The notes under the pieces are model-generated. The model made no database searches, was not told the DNA's origin, and saw only the letters and a list, made by a program, of their open reading frames with translations. The position numbers were made by a program, and so were the translations under genes. From Arthrinium phaeospermum (lineage: Eukaryota; Ascomycota; Sordariomycetes; Amphisphaeriales; Apiosporaceae), in assembly GCA_006503535.1 (NCBI GenBank), contig QYRS01000010.1:1178001-1242000 (forward strand): DNA of 64,000 nt, read 5' to 3'. This document shows positions 55,560 through 64,000 of the stretch, in pieces. The number at the start of each line of letters is the position of its first letter. Position 1 is the first letter of the stretch.

Positions 55560-57139
55560 ATGGAACTTAAAGGGGGGCTTGGACTAGCGACCTTCGGGAT
55601 TGCCGCTGCGATCGCCTACTTCGTACTCACGAGCATCCGAGGATACCTTCGACTTCGCCATATCCCCGGCCCCTTTTGGGCGCGGTGGAGCAACCTCTGG
55701 CTCAGCCATCAGATGTTCCGCGGCGAATACGTCGAGGTCATGGACCGGCTGCACAGACAGCACGGCCCCATCGTCTGCCTCGCCCCGGATTTCGTCTCCA
55801 TCAGCGACCCCGTCGAGATCGCGCGGACCAAGCGGAAATGGAACCGAGGGCCGGCCTACGACGGGATGCGGTTGCGGCCCGGCCAAGAGTCCCTCTTCGT
55901 CGAGCAGGACCCCAAGACGCACGACCGGCTCCGCGCGAAGTTCACGCCGGCGTTCATCGGCAGGGATGTCGTGGAGGGCGTCGAGGGCATTATCGATGAC
56001 CACATGGTCAGGCTCTTGGAGCTCATCGAACACAAGTACATATCCACCCCGGACAACTACCGCCCGCTGGATCTGACCAAAATCCTCACCTATTTCACGA
56101 CGGACATCACTTCTTGCATGGCCCTCGGACAGGATTTCGAGTGCCTAAAGAGAGAAGACGATTTCCACGGGTACATTCACTCGGTAGAGTCCTACCTGCA
56201 TGTACTGTCCTCACTGATCGTGCTACCGGTATTCCAAAAGTTTATGAAAACGCCGTGGCTGAAATATGTCGACCTAATGCGACCTCCCCTACGGCCAATC
56301 TTGGAGATAGCCGAGGCTTCTGTCGCCAAGCGGTTCGGCGAGAAGAGGGTCGAGCAGAAGGATATGCTGGGCGCACTCGTCGCGCACGGGGTATCCCAGG
56401 GCGCCCTCGAATACGAAACAGTCTACGTCCTGGCCGCTGGCTCGGACACGAGCTCGACAGCCATGAAAGCGACCATACTCCATACTATATCGACGCCCTC
56501 GGTGTACCGCAGGCTGCAGCGGGAGATTGACGAGTCCCTTGCGTCGGGGAAAGTCACAACGTCGCCCATCAGCTCCTCGCAGGCAAGAGAGCTACCTTAC
56601 CTGCAGGCCGTGATCAGAGAAGGCCTCCGGGTCTTCCCGCCCGCGGCGATATTACCGGTGGCGTCGGATCAGGAAGAGGTGGTTTGCGGCAAGCGGGTTC
56701 CGGCGGGTGTCAACGTCGAGCCGTCCCTCAAGACCGCCGCCAGGGACAAGAGCATCTACGGGGACGACGCCGATACCTTCCGACCCGAGCGATGGCTGGA
56801 GGCGGATGCAGATAAGCTGAAAGGGATGGAGGAGACCTCCAGGGTCATCTGGGGAGGACCCGGCCGCTGGGAGTGCCTGGGCAAGAATATAGCCCGCATC
56901 GAGCTTGACAAGGTGTTTTTTGAAGTAAGTCCTGCTCTGGTGGCATTTCACTGCTTGTCTAAGATTCTGACTAACCATGATCTGCATCTAAGCTGTTCCG
57001 GCGATTCGAAATGGTTCTAGCCGATCCTACTAGTCCATGGAAAACCCTTAGCTGTCGTCTCTGGGTCACGACGGATTTGTATGTGAAAGTGGAGCGCAGG
57101 GACGCAGGATGTGACTCGAATGCAGGGCATCCAGCCTAG
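55560..57139 (+). CDS. Cytochrome P450 monooxygenase
   Basis: Two exons, 55560-56924 and 56993-57139, 503 residues; donor GTAAGT, branch CTAAC, acceptor TAAG. An ER-anchored haem enzyme: membrane helix at 8-26, then the Pro hinge HIPGPFW at 34-40. The I-helix oxygen motif AGSDTS is at 293-298, ExxR at 354-357 (EGLR) and FRPERW at 407-412. The haem loop reads WGGPGRWECLG with Cys439 as ligand; Trp431 replaces the usual Phe. The overall look is of the pisatin-demethylase/trichothecene-hydroxylase-like class common in fungal secondary metabolism. It lies 376 bp from the precursor peptide gene, tail to tail, and near a UstYa gene; in dikaritin pathways a P450 (UstC in ustiloxin) works with UstYa proteins. 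Substrate is an inference. Confidence 0.93.
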
Positions 57140-57515
57140 CCGAGATGCGCGACCTTACAGGAAAAACGCTGTCAGCTGTTTAGTGATGCATGTTGGTTGT
57201 CACTTCTTATACCTGCATGATCTGGCGAGTCTCAACAAGGAGACTGAAAGCCTACCCCGCTTGCCATTGCAACGAGCCCCTCTGTTCAGGGAAGGACGAT
57301 GACCTGTCTGAAGGAGTAAACGAGAGCGGCATCAGAATGTCGACAACCGATTGGTCACATGATTTGCTCGGTCAATCTCCACCTAAGTGCGTAGTCAGGG
57401 GTCAGGGATCAGGGGTAGATCATTTACTTGAATCTCATTGGTACCGGATTTCCGGATTCCTAATTAACTGCATATGATCGACTGGCATGCTGTGACCATG
57501 ACCAACATCAGCCCC
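57140..57515. other. Convergent intergenic P450/precursor
   Basis: 376 bp holding two 3' ends. No gene seen. Confidence 0.6.
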
Positions 57516-57851
57516 TTACTTCACATTCGGCGTCAGACTGTCATGTCCGTACGCTGCCTCCCCTCGTTTCTCGGCCATGTTGAGGCTGTTTACGGCGTAT
57601 GGCAGAGTTGCCGTCTTCGGGTCCCCGTAAATCCCTTCCACCTCGCGCTTCTCCACCACGTTCAAACTGTTGACGTTGTACGGCAGCGTGGCCGTCTCGG
57701 GGTTGCCGTAGATGCCTTCTGCCGGCTTCGCCTTTTCCTCGTTAGCAGCTTGAATCACAGAATAAGCACCATGAATTGGACTTACAACTGGTGCGCACGT
57801 CGCAAGCGAGGCCAGGAGGCCGGTAAGAACAGTAATGGTCTGGGAACGCAT
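57516..57851 (-). CDS. Kex2-processed repeat precursor peptide (dikaritin/UstA-like)
   Basis: An open frame of 111 codons. The signal peptide MRSQTITVLTGLLASLATCA is followed by a pro-region, two copies of a 25-residue block on a 27-residue period (DNA 57719-57645 and 57638-57564), and a shorter third piece (GEAAYGHDSLTPNVK). Each block starts EGIYG, contains TATLPY and VNSLN, and ends in EKR, a Lys-Arg site for the Golgi protease Kex2. This is the plan of fungal UstA-type RiPP precursors and Kex2-processed repeat proteins. Two Tyr in each unit are candidates for cyclisation. The copies share 20 of 25 residues, 12 of them in different codons. A possible 54-nt in-frame intron lies at 57785-57732. 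It diverges from the UstYa gene. Confidence 0.82.
   Translation of the reverse strand: MRSQTITVLTGLLASLATCAPVVSPIHGAYSVIQAANEEKAKPAEGIYGNPETATLPYNVNSLNVVEKREVEGIYGDPKTATLPYAVNSLNMAEKRGEAAYGHDSLTPNVK
57564..57719 (-). repeat. Two 75-nt coding repeats, 81-nt period
   Basis: Copies at 57719-57645 and 57638-57564 encode the Kex2-bounded units of the precursor peptide. Conserved at protein level but diverged at silent sites. Confidence 0.9.
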
Positions 57852-58510
57852 ATTGTGTTGCGTTTTGGATGTGAGAAACTGATGATACGATGGCTCTTGC
57901 TCTTTGAAAAACTCAACAAGAAGAACGTGGGTGAGATGTCTCGACGTACTTTATACTTAGTCTTACTTGTGAGCTCATAGAATCATCCCGATACGGATGG
58001 ATCGGAGAGAGCTTACAATGCAGCACTTTTCAGGGGTATTTCAAGTGCAGTCACATCGCATGGGGCATTCTCATCACATCACCCCCTGACAGGGAGGCTA
58101 ATCCTGAAGGATCATGTAACGGGCCAATCGGATTCAAATCAGATGCTATATTTGCTTACTAAACCATCTTGGCGTACCTCATCACATCATCTTTCCCTCT
58201 CCCCACCTCAACGGCATTCTTGATAGGTAGGTTGTTCACAGTCCAGACGAGACTTTGATCTGCATTATGGCCTCCGAGATAGCCTTTGGAAATGGACCAC
58301 CTTCCAACACAGGTATAGGTAAATGTACGCCCTTTTCCACTAGATTGTCTTGGATTCGTAGACTGGTTGGTGTTTACTCAACTTTCTTCAACCACATACC
58401 TTGTACTTGAAGCTCGGCCCAAGTCACCCTAGCAAAAACACAAGAGTCAAAAAGAACAGACTGACTCTAAAAATATAAACACTTGAAGCTCCAAAGAACT
58501 TCCAACCACA
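57852..58510. promoter_or_regulatory. Shared divergent promoter, precursor/UstYa
   Basis: 659 bp separate the start codons of the precursor (minus) and UstYa (plus) genes, the usual layout for co-regulated cluster genes. A TATA-like element for the precursor is listed separately. No palindromic operator was identified by eye. Confidence 0.5.
57949..57955 (-). promoter_or_regulatory. TATA-like box of the precursor gene
   Basis: TATAAAG on the minus strand, 98 nt upstream of the precursor ATG at 57851. Confidence 0.45.
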
Positions 58511-59571
58511 ATGTCGACAGAAATCAACCAGTCCCAGTACGAACCGTTGGACCCATCGGAGCTTGACCTCGACGAAGACGCATGCTTTCTCGGCGATAAG
58601 CAGCATGTCTCGCGCCACCCTTACAAATACCCAGCAAGATCATATCTTTTTGCCACTGTAATCAACATATCGTTCTTCGTTGTTTCGTGTGTACTGTGTG
58701 GCACATGGTACTACAATGTGCATATGAGGAAGAATGGCGCACTGAGACAGGCATCCTCTTATAGTAAGTTAGGTACCTAGTTTGCAACTGTACAAGCCCT
58801 ATCAGTGACTCTCCCATACTGAACATACTTGGAGGCCCGATACTGGACATGCTGGATCTTGATCTGAGCGTCCAGACCATGAACGGGACCCTGTTTCAGC
58901 CAAAAGACGGCGGGTCCATTGCCCGTCAGATGCCCAATCCAGAGGCGGATGCCGTCTGGTCTGAGTATGAGCTCACCCGCTATTTCCCCGTCACTGCTGC
59001 ACAAATCCGTGCCATGGGAAAGGATCCGGCCACCGTAGCGAAGCTCGAGGACGAGGATTGGGGCATGGGGGACGACAGCTACGTGACGATCCTCGACGTG
59101 TACCATCAGCTCCACTGCCTGAACACGCTGAGACAGTTGGCCTACCCCGAGTATTATTCCAACACGACTCATCCACACCCCAAGACTACGCGTTCAGAGA
59201 AGAGGAGGGGCAAGAAGCAGAAAAGCGAGATCCTCGCCATCCACGTCAACCACTGCGTCGACATGCTGATGCAAGCGATCCAGTGCAGCGGCAACGTCAA
59301 CCTGATTACCATGCACTGGGTCGAGGAGCAGCCGTATCCGTTCCCGGACATGTCGGTGAACCGACAGTGCATCGACTTCGACAAGCTGAGCCAATGGAGG
59401 AAGGACAACACGTTGGATATGGAAAGGTACGTCGAGACGATGCGGAAGAAGGAGGGACGTCACTATAACCAGCTGAAGGCCCCTGATGCGTACTACGAGT
59501 ACTACATGCCGGACGCGGTCAACCCAAATCACCTGAATGGTGCCAATCCGGGAGAGGACTTCAATCTATAA
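58511..59571 (+). CDS. UstYa-family oxidase (DUF3328)
   Basis: Two exons, 58511-58763 and 58835-59571, 329 residues; donor GTAAGT, phase 1. UstYa proteins are membrane-bound oxidases that build the macrocycle of fungal dikaritin RiPPs. A cytosolic N-terminus (1-42) precedes one membrane helix at about 45-69. Both family motifs HxxHC are intact: H175-H178-C179 (YHQLHC) and H221-H224-C225 (HVNHC). The sequence before them is also typical (DLDLSVQTMNGTLF, DDSYVTILDVYHQLHC). A basic Lys/Arg-rich insertion of about 15 residues lies between the motifs around 203-216. Paired divergently with the precursor peptide gene, which strongly suggests that the peptide is its substrate. The acceptor before GGCCCG is GAG-type, so the junction has some uncertainty. 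Confidence 0.9.
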
Positions 59572-60732
59572 CCTTTAGAAGCATTCAGCCAAACGAAGTC
59601 CCACAAGATCTTGCCCGGGTGTTTACCAAGAGCGCACCTCTAGATGAAGAATATTGAAAGATGTCCCTCATCCATTAACGTAGGACTCATAGGCCATAAA
59701 TAAACACATGCTTTTGGTCCTGGAGATGGAACGCCAGAGGACAGGGGCATTGCAGCAAACTGAAGGCGCCAACTCCTGCCTCTACACAAGTGTAATTACA
59801 AGGATCATAAGCCTCCAATCGGCATTGTGCAGCCAACAGATGTGTGGAACTGGAATTTCTGCAGTGTTTTCTCTTTTTGGCGTCAGCCTGAAAAAAAAAA
59901 AAAAAAAAAAAAAACACTAGATATGCAGATGATCGAGCTGCATTGGGGGCCAGACTAGACCCTTTCGGGTGATAATACACATGCCGTGTCCTGGCTGGTG
60001 AGAGCCTGATAGAAGATGAGCCGTCCCGCCTGGTTCATGAGGCCGATCAGTGCGACCTTGCAATCACCCGATCTCCATGCGGGATGGCTATGCCGTTGAG
60101 GAGCGTTGCAAGGAGACATTGGTAAACCGCACGTACGTGGTTTTCGGTGAAGGCAACAGTGATACAATGTGCAAGACCGGAATTTAGGCCTGGAGCCTGT
60201 TGGCCTGTGAGCCTAGGGGCGCCGAGGCTTTATATCACTAAGAGCCGTCTCTCGAATCTGCCTTACCTGAATGTCATGCTCCCACCCACCGGAGCTCAGT
60301 CAACCTTGGTGCTACCCCCATACCCGACACATGCTTGCTTCATTTGGAGAAGTGTAATGTGTGGAATTGGCATTGTGTCCTGGGCATCCATGTATATAGA
60401 AGCCGAGTCTCACCATGGCGCACTCGAGAAGCAGGCTAGGCGTGCCCGACTTTTTTCCATTCGGGCAGTATGCAGCGACTCCACAGAAAAGGAAACCAAG
60501 CCAAGGAGAAGTATCCAGGGAAAGAGGGAGGAAGAAAGTCATGGCGGTAAGTGGGCTGCATCCTTTCGAGCAGCAACGTCACAGACACTGATACCAAAGA
60601 ATATCCAGAGACTGGATCCCCAGAGCCTCACGTCCATTCAGACGAAGAAGTAATGGCCTGAAATCAATAGAGGAGCCGTCGACGAAACAAACCGTGAACG
60701 AAAACGCTGCTGTTAAGCAGCCCCCATCAACG
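59572..60732. other. Intergenic with a poly(A) tract
   Basis: About 1.2 kb. No gene supported. The frame of the next gene is open upstream of its first ATG back to a TGA near 60588, so a short upstream exon is possible; an ATGGCG followed by GTAAGT at about 60541 is one candidate. Confidence 0.5.
59891..59914. repeat. A24 homopolymer
   Basis: Twenty-four consecutive A on the plus strand, 320 bp downstream of the UstYa stop. No target-site duplication was recognised around it. Confidence 0.95.
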
Positions 60733-62424
60733 ATGATCGGATCCGACGAAGCCATCAGCGATTCCTCGGCTCAAAGCTCAGGTGCAAGGGGTACCCCGGT
60801 ACCCAGCGAGTCCACGCAGTCTTCAACAACGTCCATATCGAATGGCAAAAAGCCACAGAATACTGAACATGAAGAAGGACCGAGCAGACCCGTAACTCCC
60901 AGACCGGCTTCTACATGGCCAATGGCGTCCAAGGAAAGCAGCGATAAACAGACGCTCGATGTTCGGCTCCAGAAATATCAGATCCCCATCAACACATCGC
61001 TGTCTAGGGCGTACCATGAAGCTAGGTTTACCGAGTGTTGGGAGCAGAAGCTGCTGCCCGAGATTGTCAAGATCTTGAACAACAATATCCAAGGCGCCTA
61101 CAGTATAAACGTTCGCAAAGGCGATGAGCCTGATCAGCGGGTCATAGACCTCATGACCAAGGACAACTGTGCCAAGATGTACAGTGAGCTCCTTGAGGCT
61201 GCAAAGAAGGAGCATCTACCGGAGGAGTTCCGGTCCAAGACCCATTTCGACTTCCGCAGTGGCAAACGAGTTTACTGTGCCGACGATTCCAGCAGCGAGA
61301 CATCATTGCAAGCACGGGGCTCTGCTCATTTCAGACCCCGAAACCCACATCGCTTTGACGAGCCTGTTATGGGTGACTCTGTTGGTACGACCTCGACCGA
61401 CAACACTGCAACACTGGGACCTCTGATCGAAGTGAACAAGAGGTTATACCGTCTCGTCAACTGGCACTTGTTTGACGACGAAGTAGGTAACAAGAATCAT
61501 AACTGGGACAAAAGAGAGCCGCCTGCAAAGCTCGAGCTTGTGCATCCCTCACCATCCGACTTGGCACAGTACTCTGCCGGGGACTTGCTCGTGCGAATAG
61601 GTAAAGTGGTAGCTTACTCGGGACCCATGTACAAGACAACTCGTGCCATCGCATCTTCGGGTCCACTAGGCAACCCCGCCAAAGAAACTTGGCAAACCAC
61701 GACGGACTGGGCGTTATGCGAAACCCATGAGGATGGACATCCAAACAAGGTACGATACATCATCGATGAGGAGGAGACGGGAGAGACGTCCTGTTTCTTC
61801 CAGGACATCATTGAGACCACCTCGACCATGACAAAGGGAGACAGAGTGTATGCAACTGGGCGGTCCAGCGGGTACACCGAGGGAGAGATCTGCATGTTGA
61901 GCTACCTGAAGAACGACGATGGGACAGTTCAAAGGGATTGGGCAGTCTCCTCGTATGCCCGCGAGGATGTCGCTTGGGAAGAAGGCATGGGGATCTTCGG
62001 AGATTCTGGCGCGGGCATCATGGACCGCTCCAACAGGCTCATCGGCCAGCTTTGGGGAAGAAACCACTACGACGACGAGCCCAAGGTACCTGCCATCACC
62101 TACTTCACCCGCATCACGGACATCTTTGATGACATCCAGGAGCGTTGGCCTGGTAGTATTCGGTGCTCACGGCCTAAGCTACCTGGCGAAGTACTTCAGA
62201 CGGACGGAACGGACGGTGCTGCTCTCGCCATAACTGAGATCCTGAACAGTGTGTCATCGACAGAAGGAAGTACGGAATCGTTGTCGGACGAGAAGCACCT
62301 GGACGTGATAACAGAGGTTCGCCGATCAAGTGCCAGGTCGGCTTTGATGGTCACGGGCAACGGCAACAAGGCGAAGCACTTTTGGGTTCAGCATGCAGCT
62401 ACGTGGCCCAAACTCCAGGCTTGA
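60733..62424 (+). CDS. Chymotrypsin-fold-like hypothetical protein (GDSGAG)
   Basis: Open frame of 563 residues from the first ATG at 60733; the frame extends further upstream without ATG, so the N-terminus may be longer through an upstream exon. Residues 1-70 are Ser/Thr-rich and disordered. The middle is helical. The C-terminal half has the pattern of trypsin-like domains: strand DLLVRIGKVVAYSG, GRSSGYTEGEICML, then GIFGDSGAGIMDRSNRLIG (codons 61990-62046), where GDSGAG matches the active-site Ser motif of chymotrypsin-fold enzymes. I cannot place the His and Asp partners with confidence, so activity is uncertain. No signal peptide is visible. The family resembles uncharacterised fungal proteins of this fold. 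A role in the neighbouring peptide cluster is only a possibility. Confidence 0.65.
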   Translation: MIGSDEAISDSSAQSSGARGTPVPSESTQSSTTSISNGKKPQNTEHEEGPSRPVTPRPASTWPMASKESSDKQTLDVRLQKYQIPINTSLSRAYHEARFTECWEQKLLPEIVKILNNNIQGAYSINVRKGDEPDQRVIDLMTKDNCAKMYSELLEAAKKEHLPEEFRSKTHFDFRSGKRVYCADDSSSETSLQARGSAHFRPRNPHRFDEPVMGDSVGTTSTDNTATLGPLIEVNKRLYRLVNWHLFDDEVGNKNHNWDKREPPAKLELVHPSPSDLAQYSAGDLLVRIGKVVAYSGPMYKTTRAIASSGPLGNPAKETWQTTTDWALCETHEDGHPNKVRYIIDEEETGETSCFFQDIIETTSTMTKGDRVYATGRSSGYTEGEICMLSYLKNDDGTVQRDWAVSSYAREDVAWEEGMGIFGDSGAGIMDRSNRLIGQLWGRNHYDDEPKVPAITYFTRITDIFDDIQERWPGSIRCSRPKLPGEVLQTDGTDGAALAITEILNSVSSTEGSTESLSDEKHLDVITEVRRSSARSALMVTGNGNKAKHFWVQHAATWPKLQA

Positions 62425-63079
62425 GGGTTGTTTCTCACACGTTCCTGCTTTCATCTCCTACATTTTCCATTTATGCATGTCTGTTATGTTGAACATGTGT
62501 CGTTGGTATTTGCTGCCTAGCCGAGATTCCCTTATTGTACGGTGGTGTTTGCATTCGTCAACACATGTAGTGGGAATCAGCTTGCTCAAGTAACAGGCGT
62601 GTGCTGATCTGATTGCTTTTATTTGAATTGATATTATTATCTTTTCCTTTGCGCGATGATCGTTTGCGAGACTGACCATGGTATCTTCTTTCTTGTTTGG
62701 ATTGGGCGGACTACCAGCGGTTTTTGAGTTTACCCCTGAACCCAAATTGTAACTAGTGGCACCCTTGGGGTGTGCATAAAACAGATACGAGCTACCCCTA
62801 TTTGACTCTGAATGTGGACTTCTCTTTGACTGTCAGAACTCAGCACTTGATTTTGTCTGGACAGCGACTTTGGATGTCGCTGGATCCCACCGACAGCTTC
62901 CGGAAAGCAAACCGGCGATGTCTCAACCCAGCAGATACCAATCATTGCTTTCTCCCACCTGTCCTTGAATCATATCCCTGCACTTAACACGTGACTTTCC
63001 GCTGTATTGGTATGCTACATTCTTCTTTGGACTTGCATCCCGAGGCTTCCCCTCATTTTTCTGCGTAATTGTTGTCATC
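62425..63079. other. Intergenic
   Basis: 655 bp between two plus-strand genes: 3' region, then promoter of the kinase gene. No gene seen. Confidence 0.6.
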
Positions 63080-64000
63080 ATGCAAGCCAGTCAGGACTGG
63101 GACGGAACTCCAAACTGGGAGAAGGAGCCGGAAGTGCCCGAGAAGCACATTCATTACATTGACGACAATGTGCAATCTAGTATGTTTGAAGTTTCAGTGA
63201 GTCTGTAGTCTGATGGCTGACGGGACGTAGACCTACCGGGTGGGGTAACGGCCTACGAAATTGTACCTCATGGGGCTTCCTTCTGGACTCGAACTGCACG
63301 ACTCGAAGAGAATGGGCAACCTCACAAGTTTTTCCTCAAGGTATTTTCTGCTCTTTGTCAGGCTATTCAAGTGAGAGACCTTTAATTCAACTGTAATTCT
63401 ATGTCTAGGTTTCGATAGGGGATGATGGAAAAGGCATGATGCATGGCGAATTCGAGTCGATGAAAGTCTTGCATGAAACCGTACCAGAGCTGGTCCCTCG
63501 TCCCATTGCATGGGGCACGTACGACACGGCAGAAGACATCCATTTCCTGCTGTGCGAGTTTCACGACATGGACGAGGGGCTTTGTTCGCTGGACACGTTC
63601 CCCAAGCTCGTGGCCGATCTTCACAAAAAGGGGGTCTCGCCAACCGGCCAGTTCGGCTTCCCCGTCGCGACCTACCAGGGGCGGCTACCGCAGGACCCCA
63701 GATGGTGCGACACCTGGGAAGAGTGCTTCTCGCGTAACCTCGACATCATGTTCGAGCACGAGCTCAGGGCCCAGGGACCCCATGACGCGGAGCTGGCTGA
63801 GCTTCGACGGACGGTCTTGACGAGGATCGTCCCGCGGCTGTTGAGACCGATGGAGTCCGGAGGAAGACGAGTGGTCCCTCAATTGATCCACGGGGATCTA
63901 TGGGAGGGCAATGCGGGAACGGACAGAGTTACGGCAATCCCCAAGATATTTGATGCATGCAGTTGGTATGCACATAATGAATGTAAGACCTTTCTATAAA
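63080..64000 (+). CDS. Fructosamine/ribulosamine-3-kinase family protein, 5' part
   Basis: Exons 63080-63179, 63231-63340 and 63409-63982, with a GTAAGA donor at 63983; the rest lies beyond the window. Fructosamine-3-kinases have an aminoglycoside-phosphotransferase fold and phosphorylate sugar adducts on proteins, which then detach (deglycation). After the first intron the reading is NLPGGVTAYEIVPHGASFW, then FFLKVSIGDDGKGMMHGEFE, with the ATP-site Lys and the early Glu. MKVLHETVPELVPRPIAWG is typical. The catalytic loop LIHGDLWEGNAG and the metal-binding segment IFDACSWYAHNE are intact. The fungal group is related to bacterial YniA-like kinases. All phases close up to the edge. No signal peptide. 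Confidence 0.85.

Noticed and set aside
60694..60732. GTG at 60694 as start of the GDSGAG protein
   Set aside because: Nuclear fungal genes rarely start at GTG. The first ATG in frame is at 60733, and an upstream exon is a better explanation for the open sequence before it.
1..64000. CRISPR arrays, intact transposons or viral genes
   Set aside because: No regularly spaced repeats, no transposase, reverse transcriptase or integrase motifs, and no terminal repeats were seen. Fungal nuclear DNA would not carry CRISPR.

Overview
The window is nuclear DNA of a filamentous ascomycete, most likely a Sordariomycete. The genes have short introns of about 45-180 nt with GTAAGT/GTATGT-type donors and CTAAC/CTGAC-like branch points. 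They include fungal markers: a GRG-1/CCG-1 glucose-repressible protein, a PHO84-type phosphate transporter, an Argonaute, an ARID-containing SWI1, a UstYa-family oxidase and a small AA1-like secreted protein. All calls come from reading the sequence by eye; homologies are recognised from memory and splice sites were placed by phase and motif, so they need transcript support.

Layout. 0-10 kb (mainly minus): exocyst SEC8 (cut by the left edge), a secreted histidine acid phosphatase with an altered catalytic dipeptide, an acyl-thioesterase-like pseudoenzyme (plus), a polytopic membrane protein interrupted by one TAG, and an unrecognised membrane-anchored protein. 10-20 kb: mostly gene-free, with grg-1, an EBP-type sterol isomerase and an AA1-like effector candidate. 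19-22.4 kb: a class I terpene cyclase converging on a capsule-type glycosyltransferase. 22.8-29 kb: Argonaute and phosphate transporter (minus). 32-38 kb: a Pro/Thr-rich single-pass protein and SWI1. 38.1-43.9 kb: nearly 6 kb without a convincing gene. 43.9-51 kb: EVE-domain protein, UTP6 and CWH43.

The most interesting part is 51-60 kb. A cytochrome P450 (55.6-57.1 kb), a secreted Kex2-type repeat precursor peptide (57.5-57.9 kb, minus) and a UstYa-family protein with two HxxHC motifs (58.5-59.6 kb) sit together. The precursor and UstYa genes diverge from a shared 659-bp promoter region. This is the minimal gene set of a dikaritin-type ribosomal peptide (RiPP) pathway: UstYa and P450 would act on Tyr-containing core peptides released by Kex2 at Lys-Arg. 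The core does not match any product I know. An M13 metallopeptidase (51.2-53.9 kb) and a chymotrypsin-fold-like protein with a GDSGAG motif (60.7-62.4 kb) flank it and may or may not belong. The right edge cuts a fructosamine-kinase-family gene.

Several enzymes keep their fold but lack standard catalytic residues (phosphatase, thioesterase-like protein, terpene cyclase). Two loci, the 7.1-8.7 kb gene and the CWH43 linker, do not read through cleanly; a third, the SWI1 5' end, has an apparent one-base gap.
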